DNA of 34,340 bases. It comes from Promethearchaeota archaeon. Its GTDB lineage: Archaea; Asgardarchaeota; Thorarchaeia; Thorarchaeales; Thorarchaeaceae. This document shows positions 7,807 to 17,284 of the stretch, in pieces (within the stretch, counting starts at the first letter, position 1; every line of letters starts with the position of its first letter). The DNA lies in NCBI GenBank assembly GCA_027031765.1, contig JALVPN010000144.1, positions 41,384-75,723 on the forward strand. The letters run 5' to 3'. The notes under the pieces were generated by a model. That model saw nothing but the letters and a program-made list of their open reading frames with translations. It was not told the origin of the DNA and did not search any database. Made by a program: the position numbers and the translations under genes.

Positions 7807-9294
7807 GTGGTAGGAAAACGGGTCGGTGAACAACAACAGGAGGACGAACGCTTGTCTGGGTGTGACACTTCCGGCCTCGACGTGTTCTTCAATGCCAAGA
7901 GCGTAGCAGTCTACGGTGCATCAGCAACACCCAACAGTGTTGGTCAAGCAATCATCCAGAACTTCATCAAACCCCAGTATGAGGGCAAGGTCTTCGGTGT
8001 GAACCCGAAGTACAGGACAGTCCTGGGTGTGGACTGCTACCCGACACTGCAGGACATCCCGGACGAGGTCGACCTAGTGATAGTTGCAGTGCCGGCCAGG
8101 ATAACGCCACGGGTGTTCGAGGACATTGCAGCAAAGGGAGTGAGAGCGGCCATTGTAATATCAGGCGGGTTCTCGGAAACCGGCCCACGGGGTGCCATGC
8201 TTGAAGACGAGATTGTCAGGATTGGCAAAGAGCACGGGATCAGGATAATCGGGCCCAACTGCATAGGTGTTGTTGACACGCACACACATATTGACACGTT
8301 CTTTCTGCCGGAGTACCGCTGTGGGCGGCCCAAGGCCAGCAGTACTGCGAACATATCGTTGGTGTCACAGTCAGGTGCCTTTGCAGCAGCAATATCAGAC
8401 TGGACATCCGAACTCGGGATTGGTGTGAGCAAGATTATCAGTCTTGGCAACAAGTGCGATGTGGATGATGACGACCTCCTATGCTATCTGGGAAACGACC
8501 CGTCAACCCAGGTGATATGTTTCTATACGGAGGGCTATGACCTTGGGAAGGGACGCACCTTCTTCGAGACCGCAAGAAGGGTCACACAACAGAAGCCGGT
8601 GATTGTTGTCAAGTCAGGACGCAGTGAAAGAGCAAAGGAGGCCGCAAGCTCGCACACCGGGTCACTTGCTGGGCTGGACAGCATTGCTGACGCAGCATAT
8701 CGTCAGGCCGGGGTAATCCGGGCCACAGAGTTCGAGGAGATGTTTGTGATGGCGAAGGCACTGGCGATGCAACCACCAGCAAAAGGGGACCGGGTGCTCA
8801 TCGTCACAAACGGAGGGGGACTGGGAGTAATGACCACAGATGCGCTCGAGTCGCTGGGCCTGGCGGTGCCACACCCCTCGGGCGAGCTCAGGGCGCGACT
8901 GGAAGAACGGCTCCCCTCGTACTGCGCACTGGGAAACCCGTGCGATGTTGTGGGTGACACTGATGCTGGACGGTATGACGTAGTCTTCGAGGAGGCAATC
9001 CGCAGTGGAGAGTACGACCTCTTTGTGGTGGGAATGCTGCTACAGACACCAAGCCTCGGAATGGAGATTACGAACCACATTGCTAACTATCAGAAACAGT
9101 CTGGGCTCCCGTTCGTGGTGGTATCAATGGGTGGTAGCTTCACGAGGAAGGCCGGTGAAATCCTTGAGCTCATGGGTGTCCCCACCTATTCCACAGGCGA
9201 GAAGGGCGCGCTTGCAGCAAAGGCGCTCGTCAGATACGGTGAGATAAGGTACGGCAACGAGTTCCACAGGACTGTTACAAGCGAGAAACCATAA
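7807..9294 (+). CDS. acdA: Acetate/acyl-CoA ligase (ADP-forming) alpha subunit
   Basis: CoA-binding domain (VAVYGASATPNSVGQAIIQNF...), IIGPNCIGVVDT, phospho-His segment AASSHTGSLAG. Start codon uncertain. Confidence 0.92.
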   Translation: MVGKRVGEQQQEDERLSGCDTSGLDVFFNAKSVAVYGASATPNSVGQAIIQNFIKPQYEGKVFGVNPKYRTVLGVDCYPTLQDIPDEVDLVIVAVPARITPRVFEDIAAKGVRAAIVISGGFSETGPRGAMLEDEIVRIGKEHGIRIIGPNCIGVVDTHTHIDTFFLPEYRCGRPKASSTANISLVSQSGAFAAAISDWTSELGIGVSKIISLGNKCDVDDDDLLCYLGNDPSTQVICFYTEGYDLGKGRTFFETARRVTQQKPVIVVKSGRSERAKEAASSHTGSLAGLDSIADAAYRQAGVIRATEFEEMFVMAKALAMQPPAKGDRVLIVTNGGGLGVMTTDALESLGLAVPHPSGELRARLEERLPSYCALGNPCDVVGDTDAGRYDVVFEEAIRSGEYDLFVVGMLLQTPSLGMEITNHIANYQKQSGLPFVVVSMGGSFTRKAGEILELMGVPTYSTGEKGALAAKALVRYGEIRYGNEFHRTVTSEKP

Positions 9295-9314
9295 ATACGA
9301 GCGTCAGACCGACT

Positions 9315-10070
9315 ATGCGCACACGAGGCCTGATATTCATGAAGACCGTCAAGAAGATCTTCAAGACAGCCCTTGATGAAGGGCGGACATTCGTCCTGGA
9401 GGACGAGGCAAAGAGAGTAATGAGGGAGTATGGGATTCCGGTCCCACCATTCGCCCCGGCGGCGACGGAAGACGAGGCCGTAGCGAGAGCAAATGAGATT
9501 GGATACCCCGTCGTGCTCAAGATACTCTCGAAAGACATCATGCACAAGTCGGATGCCGGTGGTGTCAAAGTCAACCTGAACAGCGACGAGGAAGTGAGGA
9601 GGGCATTCCAGGAGATCATGGAAAATGCCACGCAGTATGGAAAGGAGAAAGGTATTGATGTCGACCTGAGCCGCGGGGTCATTGTCACACGTTTTGTTGA
9701 GATGGGGACAGAGACCATTGTTGGTGTGACGAAAGACCCTCAGTTTGGCCATGCGCTGATGTTTGGACTCGGCGGGATATTTGTCGAAGTGCTAAAAGAT
9801 GTCACATTCCGACTGATACCACTTACAGAAATCGATGCCCGCGAGATGGTCTACGAGATAAAGGCCAAGAAGATACTGGAGGGGATACGTGGACAGCCAC
9901 CACGCGACATTGACGCCCTCGTGGAGATAATGCTCACAGTATCAAAGATGGTCGAGGAAAACCCTGAGATTGTAGAGATGGACTGCAATCCCACCATCGT
10001 ATATGAACAGGGGAAGGGTGCGGTCGTTGTCGATGCACGCATGGTAATTGAGAGTGCCTCTAGTGACTGA
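9315..10070 (+). CDS. acdB: Acetate/acyl-CoA ligase (ADP-forming) beta subunit
   Basis: ATP-grasp ACD beta motifs: GIPVPPFAPAATEDEAVARANEIGYPVVLKILSKDIMHKSDAGGVKVNL; EMDCNPTIVYEQGKGAVVVDARMVI. Follows alpha subunit. Confidence 0.93.
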   Translation: MRTRGLIFMKTVKKIFKTALDEGRTFVLEDEAKRVMREYGIPVPPFAPAATEDEAVARANEIGYPVVLKILSKDIMHKSDAGGVKVNLNSDEEVRRAFQEIMENATQYGKEKGIDVDLSRGVIVTRFVEMGTETIVGVTKDPQFGHALMFGLGGIFVEVLKDVTFRLIPLTEIDAREMVYEIKAKKILEGIRGQPPRDIDALVEIMLTVSKMVEENPEIVEMDCNPTIVYEQGKGAVVVDARMVIESASSD

Positions 10071-11247
10071 GCAGTGAGCCCAGCAGGCGGCTCAAGAGTA
10101 TCAGGCCTCTCCTCAAGTCTGATGGGCTGATGCGTCCGGACGCAGCGGGGCCCGTCGCGATGGCGAGCAGTAGGAGGAGCGACATGAGCCGAGTCACAAA
10201 CAGGGTGTGCTCTAGGTGGAAGTCGCGGTTGCCACTCGCATCGACTATCAGGAGTTCGAGGCGTCTCATCAGCGGCTCAAGGTAGTCTGCCAGCCCCGAG
10301 GTGTTGTGTAGTCTTTTCAGGGCCTGCGTCACAGCCTGCGGGTCTTGCAGGAAGTCCAGTGGGACTCCAACCGCCCCCAGCAGTGCGAGGCCCCTGTGGG
10401 TCACTCGCTCGTAGTCTGACGCGCCAAGCTGTTCCATGGCCGAGGCAGCCGCATGACATTGTGCGAGTATCCGGAGTGAGCCAGTGAGCACCTCCCGGAC
10501 GATGCGCGGTCGCGTCGGGACAACTGGTGAGATGTGGACTGCATGTGACCGTTCAAGATGAGCTGCCATTGAAGAGTCGAGCTGTGACTCGAAGTCTGGA
10601 GCCAGGATGACATCAGCAGCCTTGAGGAGTATGGGATGGGTGCCTACACGGCGGACGGCGACTAATGCCCTGAACTCGTCCGGGTCGACATGGAAGAGCA
10701 GGACGCGTGTGACATCATAGGCCCGTTCAAAGTCGTTCTCTGTAGTGGAGCTGCGTCCCCGGAGAAATGAGAGCAGAGAACACAGTATCGTCCAGATAGA
10801 TACCAGCGACTCGCACATACCATCACATGCTGCCCGGTCGTTGACCTCATGTTCATCAAGGAAACGGGCAAGCCGGTCGACCGCACCGCCGAGGCGGCTC
10901 ATGGTCGGCCCATCAATGGTGACCGCCGCGAGGGAGTCGAGGGACTCGCGAGGACTGCGTGTTGGCGGCCGCAGCACGAAGAACGGTTGGCGCCGGTCAA
11001 GTGACCACCACCTTGATGTCGAGGCGAAGTAGTCAAGGAGGTCTATGCTCGCGGTCAAGTCGTCCATGCCAGTGGTGTTGCGTCCGTCCAGATAGGCCAA
11101 GAGGCGTGAGAAGAGCGAGAGAAACCGTGCGACATGGACGCGGACCGGGGTGCCGGCCAGTTTTGCGTCTGTGAAGTGGCCCGAAATCGTATTGATATGG
11201 GCCAGACATCCTTCATCTAGGGAGGTCGCAATGATGCCACGGTACAC
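10060..11247 (-). CDS. Uncharacterised all-helical protein with internal repeats
   Basis: 395-aa ORF, no known motif recognised; three similar helix-(GR)-T-D-helix segments. Confidence 0.6.
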   Translation of the reverse strand: MYRGIIATSLDEGCLAHINTISGHFTDAKLAGTPVRVHVARFLSLFSRLLAYLDGRNTTGMDDLTASIDLLDYFASTSRWWSLDRRQPFFVLRPPTRSPRESLDSLAAVTIDGPTMSRLGGAVDRLARFLDEHEVNDRAACDGMCESLVSIWTILCSLLSFLRGRSSTTENDFERAYDVTRVLLFHVDPDEFRALVAVRRVGTHPILLKAADVILAPDFESQLDSSMAAHLERSHAVHISPVVPTRPRIVREVLTGSLRILAQCHAAASAMEQLGASDYERVTHRGLALLGAVGVPLDFLQDPQAVTQALKRLHNTSGLADYLEPLMRRLELLIVDASGNRDFHLEHTLFVTRLMSLLLLLAIATGPAASGRISPSDLRRGLILLSRLLGSLLSH

Positions 11248-11395
11248 ATCGATTGGTCTTCTAGCCAGCGTCTGTGCCTCCTAGAGTGGAGAGGTGATGC
11301 TCATGACGGACGCGCGAGGAGTGAACGGGGGGAGGGATAACAGTGTCCAGTAAAAACAGTGTGTATTGCGTGGGGTGGTGGGGACCGACCAGAAC

Positions 11396-12175
11396 CTACT
11401 TGCCAAAACGACGGGTCCTGTGCTCGTAGGACCGCAACGCACGCCAGATGTCAATCCGTCGGACTGCTGGCCAATAGACCTGGGCGAAGTACAGTTCGGA
11501 GTATGCAGACTGCCACAGGAGGAACCCGGAGAGGCGTTCCTCGCCGGATGTGCGGATGATCAGGTCGGGGTCGGGGATGCCACTTGTGTAGAGGTGGCGT
11601 TCAATGACCTGCTCGTCGATGTCGGAGGGAGCAAGCTCCCCAACGGCAATCTTCTCACCAATAGCCCTGACAGCATCGACCAGCTCAGTGCGTCCTGAGT
11701 AGCCAATGGCAACGTTGAGGATGTGGTCGCTGTAGGCCGCGGTCTCTGCTTCTGCCATCCGTATGGCCTCCTGCACATCGGGGGGGAGGAGGTCCACCCG
11801 ACCTATGGCATTGATACGGACGCGGTGCTTGTGTACATCAGGGTTTCCAACGACCTCTCTGAACTTCTCCTTTGCAATATGCATGATGTGAGAGACCTCT
11901 TCTCTGGAACGCCGGAAGTTCTCAACGGAGAAGGCATAGAGCGTGCAGACCTTGACGCCAGCTTCCCACAGGATACGGAGCACTTCCATGACCTTCTGAG
12001 CACCCTTCTGGTGACCGAACCATGGGGCGTCTACACCGTGCTCGCGGGCGTATCGTCTGTTGCCGTCGAGGATTATGCCCACATGCCGGGGCGCCCTTTC
12101 TTTGTTCAGTTGCCTGTGCAACCAGAACTCATAGAGCCGGTAGACCGGACCAGTGAGGTTCAATGCTCCGCGCAC
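11396..12175 (-). CDS. uppS: Cis-prenyltransferase (undecaprenyl/polyprenyl diphosphate synthase family)
   Basis: RHVGIILDGNRRYAREHG, TLYAFSVENFRRS, NVAIGYSGRTELVDAVR, DPDLIIRTSGEERLSGFLLWQSAYSELYF. Confidence 0.95.
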   Translation of the reverse strand: MRGALNLTGPVYRLYEFWLHRQLNKERAPRHVGIILDGNRRYAREHGVDAPWFGHQKGAQKVMEVLRILWEAGVKVCTLYAFSVENFRRSREEVSHIMHIAKEKFREVVGNPDVHKHRVRINAIGRVDLLPPDVQEAIRMAEAETAAYSDHILNVAIGYSGRTELVDAVRAIGEKIAVGELAPSDIDEQVIERHLYTSGIPDPDLIIRTSGEERLSGFLLWQSAYSELYFAQVYWPAVRRIDIWRALRSYEHRTRRFGK

Positions 12176-12389
12176 CTCTCTTCATTCAAGATGTGAGTGC
12201 TCGACATCAGCAGCTGACTGGAAAACGGCTGGGCCTCCGAGGACGGGACTCGACACAGCCCGGCCGGCCTTCATTGAGAGGCCAAGGCAGTGGGAGCTGC
12301 CAGTTTCACGTCAGCACATGACAGCCACATCTCTCACAGAATAGGTTCCAATGATGCCCTAATAGGCTTGATGCTCCGGAAACGGCAGA

Positions 12390-12761
12390 CTATATCATCT
12401 TGGCAATCTTGTCGGCCGCCCGTTTCATGTCTAGGAAGATGAGGCCGAGCTTTGCATTTGCAGTTGTGGACACTGTAAGGCACGCATTCATCCCGGCCTG
12501 GACCACAAGCAGCCAGCCGTCGGCCCCCTTGATGTTCACCTGTTCAAGAGTGCCCTTGCCGAGTTCGATGGCAGCCTTCTCACCCAAGGTCAGCATGGCT
12601 GCCGTCATGGCGGCCACCTTTGCTTCGTCCACATCAGTGGGCAGGGCAGACACGATTGGCAGCCCCTCAACACTCACAATGGCACATGCCTCAATCTCAG
12701 GAATACTTCCCTGTAGCTCGTTGAGCACACCTTCAAGAGTATCTTCGCGTGTTTCACTCAA
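12390..12761 (-). CDS. Roadblock/LC7 (MglB-like) protein A
   Basis: LNELQGSIPEIEACAIVSVEGLPIVSALPTDVDEAKVAAMTAAMLTLGEKAAIELGKGTLEQVNIKG is a typical roadblock fold; 11 nt downstream of the GTPase gene. Confidence 0.9.
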   Translation of the reverse strand: MSETREDTLEGVLNELQGSIPEIEACAIVSVEGLPIVSALPTDVDEAKVAAMTAAMLTLGEKAAIELGKGTLEQVNIKGADGWLLVVQAGMNACLTVSTTANAKLGLIFLDMKRAADKIAKMI

Positions 12762-12772
12762 TTAGCCCCACC

Positions 12773-13345
12773 TCACTTGTACAACCGCTTGAGGATTACC
12801 TCGCGCGCTATCGCTTGGAATGCGCGCTTCACACCCACACCTTGGACAGCGATGGTCTCGTAGATTGGGACGTTCCCGCCAAGTCCCAGCAGGTCAAGCA
12901 TCTCCTCGCGGGACATCCGGTTTGGCAAGTCCCGCTTGTTGAGCATCACCACAATGGGGATTTCGCGCCCCAACGCATCCCCGAGGAACAGTTTGAGTTC
13001 CTCAAAGCTCTCGACGTTCTCCTCGCGTTGATCCGGGGACGAGTCGGCAACAAAGAGGATGCCATCCGCTCCTTGTAGGACGACCTTCCTCTGATGGCGG
13101 TGTCTCTTCTGACCGGCAACCGTGAACACATCAAAGAGCACGCGACCACCGGCACTCATCGGGACATAGTCAAAGAACAGAGTCCGGTTCGTTTCGTCCT
13201 CAATCGCAGTGAACTCGCCCTTCTGTAACCCCTCGACCTTGCCATACAGCCATCTCAGTGCAGTGGTCTTTCCACCCAGCGAGGGGCCATAGAAGACCAG
13301 TTTGAGATGGATGCGACCTTCGGTATCACGCCGTATTGTAAACAC
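12773..13345 (-). CDS. MglA-like small Ras-superfamily GTPase
   Basis: G1 FYGPSLGGKTT, G3-like FTVAGQ, ILFVADSS, G4 NKRD. Confidence 0.9.
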   Translation of the reverse strand: MFTIRRDTEGRIHLKLVFYGPSLGGKTTALRWLYGKVEGLQKGEFTAIEDETNRTLFFDYVPMSAGGRVLFDVFTVAGQKRHRHQRKVVLQGADGILFVADSSPDQREENVESFEELKLFLGDALGREIPIVVMLNKRDLPNRMSREEMLDLLGLGGNVPIYETIAVQGVGVKRAFQAIAREVILKRLYK

Positions 13346-13520
13346 CTCACTGTTCCACTGCGTTGTTAGTCACCGGGACAGGGCCCGGAGAGATCATCGA
13401 GAGATGCGGACTCCATGCCACTAAGGACGCGCGACTGATACGGGCCTCGCGGCCCGGCAGGATGGTCAGGACCCAGTGTGATGGCCAGAGTCCGGGGTTG
13501 AGTGTTCTAGATTTCAGTCC

Positions 13521-13547
13521 AATAAAAGCCTTTGTGGCACAGGCCAC
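13521..13547 (-). promoter_or_regulatory. TATA-like CTTTTATT with adjacent upstream palindrome GTGGCCTGTGCCAC, putative promoter of the MglA-like gene
   Basis: Same arrangement as upstream of L10e (3583-3608); distance to the GTPase ATG about 175 nt. Confidence 0.4.
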
Positions 13548-13750
13548 TGTTGGTGTGTCGAACCAAGGACAGCTTGGGACAGACAGGGCCATTGTAAGTG
13601 GCAGGTGGAAGTTGACAGATGACTCGTTGGACATTGTTCCGGCCACACTATCGCATGCTCTCATCCGCCAGCAGTGGGCACTATGACCATATTGGGTAGC
13701 TGTGACCCGTACGGTCGGGACGATACCAGCGCCCCTACTGGAATAGAGGC

Positions 13751-14221
13751 TCACACGCGCTCCAACTTTGCCAGAGCTGACCGCAGGTCTTCCTCGTCGA
13801 TGTCCTTGTCCTTGCCAGGGGCCTCAACACCCTCGACCGAGAGGAACTCGTCCAGCTCGCGGGCAAGCTGTGCGCCCTGCTTCTTCATTACAAGACGGAT
13901 GAGCCCAATGTTGACCTCGGCTTCCGACACAACGCACAGCACACCTTTCCCGCAGGCGGAGGCGAAAATCTTGCCCTGAGAGAACTCTGAGGTGACAATC
14001 TCAAGCTCACCGATCTGTAGGTTCTTGCCCTGTTCCTCACTGGCACAGAAGACGGCACTGGCAATCGCACCGATAGAGTCAACATCAACGGGGTAGTAGC
14101 TCAACTTTGACACGTTGGCAATTGTGAGTCCCGTCTTGTCAACCAGGATTACTTTCTTGATACCTTTGTCTTGCTTGATTATCTCGGTAAGGATCTTGTC
14201 GAAAGCCTTTGGATCAGTCAT
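13751..14221 (-). CDS. Roadblock/LC7 protein B with acidic C-terminal extension
   Basis: KILTEIIKQDKGIKKVILVDKTGLTIANVSKL...VDSIGAIASAVFCASEEQGKNLQIGELEIVTSEFSQGKIFASACGKGVLCVVSE. Confidence 0.85.
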   Translation of the reverse strand: MTDPKAFDKILTEIIKQDKGIKKVILVDKTGLTIANVSKLSYYPVDVDSIGAIASAVFCASEEQGKNLQIGELEIVTSEFSQGKIFASACGKGVLCVVSEAEVNIGLIRLVMKKQGAQLARELDEFLSVEGVEAPGKDKDIDEEDLRSALAKLERV

Positions 14222-14235
14222 GATGTCAACCCCAC

Positions 14236-14544
14236 TTATGCATTCTTCAGAACCACTAGTATCAGGCCTTCTCGTGGTTCCGGTGCGATGTTTATCTGTC
14301 CTTTGGAAGTGTCAAGAGTGAGGAACGAGAGGCTCCCCTCTTTCAACTCCCTCACGGCGTCAAGGGCCTTGCCGACCAGAGAAGTGATTATTGCAGCAAC
14401 ACTCTCGGTGGTCTCTGGGTCGAGGTCGCTACTCAAGGGTAGGCCTTCCATCGTGGTGACCACTACTCCACGGACGCCCTCTTGAGCCTTAATCTTGTTG
14501 AGGATTCCCTCAAGTTTCTCTTGGCTAATCAACGATGGTATCAC
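14236..14544 (-). CDS. Roadblock/LC7 protein C
   Basis: [79 protein letters not shown]. Start reset to GTG 14544 (upstream part of the listed ORF is low-quality sequence). Confidence 0.82.
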   Translation of the reverse strand: MIPSLISQEKLEGILNKIKAQEGVRGVVVTTMEGLPLSSDLDPETTESVAAIITSLVGKALDAVRELKEGSLSFLTLDTSKGQINIAPEPREGLILVVLKNA

Positions 14545-14692
14545 CGCTGCTGTCAATGGTGCTTCCAACGCATTTTTCGTACTCTTTCTGGGTATTTGAG
14601 AGTTGTGATTATTATCTCTGCGTATCGGCTGCACGCTGCACGTAGTAGCAGCCTGTACACTGCAAAGGGAGTGGCCAGAAATAAAGCTGCTC

Positions 14693-16357
14693 CTACTCGT
14701 CGTCATCGTCCTCCTCGTCGTCCTCACGCACCAGTTCATCAAGTCGTGCACGCATCTTTGAGATGTTCATGGACGCCATCATATCCCTGGCCATTGCGGC
14801 CCGGAATGGTGGGGCTGCTGCAGCCTCTGCCTGCACCTGAATCTGCTCCTCAAGGTCTTCTTCCTGTTCGGCCATTATGCGGTCGGCCGTTTCAAAGGAC
14901 TCACGTGCATGAGAGGGCGCAGCAGCAGCCATGGCACGCAGGACATGTCGCAATTCCCGGATTTTTGATGCTCCGGCCTCTTGGTGCCCATGAAATGCCT
15001 CCTCCCCCGCCTTCTGTACAGCAAAGGCTGCTGAGAGGGTCGGGTCAAACGATGCGAGGAGTTCATCCTCCCGGCGTGCAACTTTCAGTTCCGTGGTGAC
15101 GGCCCGGAGATGGCGCGCACCCTCATCGTCGGTGTATTCGACCTGTATCTGGATTGGGACTGTTTCGGACTCGATTTCGTGTGTTGGTTCCATGGAGAGA
15201 TAGATCTCATGGGTATCGGCTACAGCACCGATACGGCTGCTCCGTGCCCCCGCCAGTGAGCGGGCCGCCTCAGGGGAAAGGCCGGACACTTCGCCAACAC
15301 GCACCCCGGGTGGTGTGATGACCCGGACTTCGACATCGCGACCGAGAATGCTGGCCCCAGACAGACGGGCCATGTACTTGTCCAGTTCCGAGGGCGTGAC
15401 GTAGTACATCTGTCCGCCCGTTATCTCAGGAATGAGTCCGATGGTCTGTAGTTCCATTCCTGACCCTGATGCGATGCCCACCACATCGAAGATGACACCC
15501 ACATCATTGAACATCCGGGCAATCTGCTCATAGAACTCCTTGGCCGGGGTGACCTGATAGCCCTCCAATGCGCCAACGCCCTCATTTGCAAGCCCATCGG
15601 TAAGGAGCACCACACGGCCCACTCCGCGGTGTTTCGCAATGACATATGCTGCGGCGACAGCGGGTCCAAGGGCTGTGCCACCCTTGTCACGCAGTTGCCG
15701 GACATGGTGCTTCAGGCGGTCTGCATTGGTACCCACAGGGATCATCTTCACACGGTCCAGGAGCCTGCGGGTGGCGTCCATGACCCGTTCCAAGCTGGCA
15801 TAACTGCCAGGGGGTATCTGGATGGGCGCCCCGGTCTCAAGGTCACGTATCACCACGCTGCTCTCGAACTCAATAAGACCGAACATGGTCTCGGGAGAGT
15901 TTGCGGCAAGGCTGTCAATGGAGTTACTTAGACTGCGCTTCACAGCTGCAAGATTGGCGCCGGCCATGGAACCAGAAACATCAATCACTGCAAGGAATGC
16001 CTTTCCAGCTGCGGGCGCAGGCTGTGTCTCAGTGGTAGTGGTCTCCTTGGGTGGCGGACTGACAACAAAGTCGGTATCGCTACCAGCCGAAACTATCTCG
16101 CCCTCTATCACGTTCAGCGTGCCACAGAAGGAGCACACAAAGTGACGCCCTATGCGTGAGTCTTCCTTTATCTGGTCTGCACTGAGCAGGACTGCGCCAC
16201 ATTTGTGACATGCAATCGGGCGGCCTACAATGCGGCGTGGCTCCCGGGCCAGTTCTGAGAAGTCGATACGGACTACGTAGGGGAGGCCACGGGTCACATC
16301 CCGGGATGCTGGAAACATATCCGAGCTTGTCCGTAGCATGGGCATATACAGAACCAC
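14693..16357 (-). CDS. Sec23/Sec24-like protein: zinc-finger + vWA trunk + beta-sandwich + helical region, acidic tail
   Basis: [22 protein letters not shown], zinc finger CHKCGAVL...[12 protein letters not shown], v[13 protein letters not shown]...FGLIEFESS...[22 protein letters not shown], then [51 protein letters not shown]. Order and motifs parallel eukaryotic Sec23. Confidence 0.75.
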   Translation of the reverse strand: MVLYMPMLRTSSDMFPASRDVTRGLPYVVRIDFSELAREPRRIVGRPIACHKCGAVLLSADQIKEDSRIGRHFVCSFCGTLNVIEGEIVSAGSDTDFVVSPPPKETTTTETQPAPAAGKAFLAVIDVSGSMAGANLAAVKRSLSNSIDSLAANSPETMFGLIEFESSVVIRDLETGAPIQIPPGSYASLERVMDATRRLLDRVKMIPVGTNADRLKHHVRQLRDKGGTALGPAVAAAYVIAKHRGVGRVVLLTDGLANEGVGALEGYQVTPAKEFYEQIARMFNDVGVIFDVVGIASGSGMELQTIGLIPEITGGQMYYVTPSELDKYMARLSGASILGRDVEVRVITPPGVRVGEVSGLSPEAARSLAGARSSRIGAVADTHEIYLSMEPTHEIESETVPIQIQVEYTDDEGARHLRAVTTELKVARREDELLASFDPTLSAAFAVQKAGEEAFHGHQEAGASKIRELRHVLRAMAAAAPSHARESFETADRIMAEQEEDLEEQIQVQAEAAAAPPFRAAMARDMMASMNISKMRARLDELVREDDEEDDDDE

Positions 16358-16705
16358 CGTCAGTCCAATTGTCTGGAGAGCCTATACATGAACCGTATTA
16401 AGTGAATCGTAGATGGGGGAGGGTCAAAAGGCGAGTGGGTATGGGCTCGAAAGCCACAACGTCCACAGCTGGGGGAACACGGAAAGGGTGGGGACAGCGA
16501 GGTGTACACCGTGCATACCGGTCGGGCTCCATAACTAGCTGCGAACACTAGCCCACAGGAAACCAGACAAGGGGCAGGGACTGGACGAGTGAACTGTGGA
16601 ACAGCGTGCGGCACAGCACCAACGGCATGGAGGCCGCCCACCAACACAAGATATAAGGAGTGAGTAATCCAAACCTAGTAACGAATAGACCGCTACGGGG
16701 ACTGA

Positions 16706-17077
16706 TTGACAGTGGTTGACAAGGCCAAGATTGAGAAGATAGTTGCTGATACAATGGCAGCTAATACCGACCTCGAGGGAATTGTGGTCTGTGAGCCGAC
16801 CGGCAAAGTGATCTTTGGGCACATGATTGCCGGGGGCATAAGACATGTGGACGTCGCGGGTCTTGCAGTCAAGATAGCAGCTGACGCGTCCCAGCTTGTG
16901 AAGACTCTTGAGAAGGGCGGACTGAGAGAGGTCACAATTGCATCGGAGCTAGGAGTCGTTGTGATTCTTGGTGACGTGAAGATGGTCGTGGCAGGAATAG
17001 CCGGGAAGAGCGCGCACGAGTCCATAGGGCTACTACGGATGGCCCTCAAGCGTGCGTTGCTAGAGATGGTGGAGTAG
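16706..17077 (+). CDS. Roadblock/LC7 protein D
   Basis: KIEKIVADTMAANTDLEGIVVCEPTGKVIFGHMI...VDVAGLAVKIAADASQLVKTLEKGGLREVTIASELGVVVILGD. TTG (or GTG 16712) start; TATA-like AGATATAAGG about 55 nt upstream. Confidence 0.82.
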   Translation: MTVVDKAKIEKIVADTMAANTDLEGIVVCEPTGKVIFGHMIAGGIRHVDVAGLAVKIAADASQLVKTLEKGGLREVTIASELGVVVILGDVKMVVAGIAGKSAHESIGLLRMALKRALLEMVE

Positions 17078-17284
17078 GCAGTCAAGAAACTGTATGAGGG
17101 GCTATGGCGCAGTACAGCAGTGTATTGGCAGACCAAGACAGCACGCCGTCACCCACCCGTATTCCGACAGTATTATCTGGGTATTACCAATGATGATATT
17201 TAACCCAGTGTGTCTTCCGAATAATGTTGACACGCCAGCACATGGTATCAGTGATAACGCTCCAGAGGCAGAAGGGAGTCCGTC

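Noticed and set aside
12345-12395. C/D-box-like CCAATGATG similar to the 6049 candidate
   Set aside because: No D box and no terminal stem found.
14875-15081. ORFs within and antisense to the Sec23-like gene
   Set aside because: Shadow reading frames; the 554-aa frame has clear domain structure.
17186-17240. Second C/D-box sRNA (AATGATGATATTT)
   Set aside because: Good C-box-like sequence but no CTGA D box or flanking stem at a suitable distance; more likely AT-rich promoter of smc.
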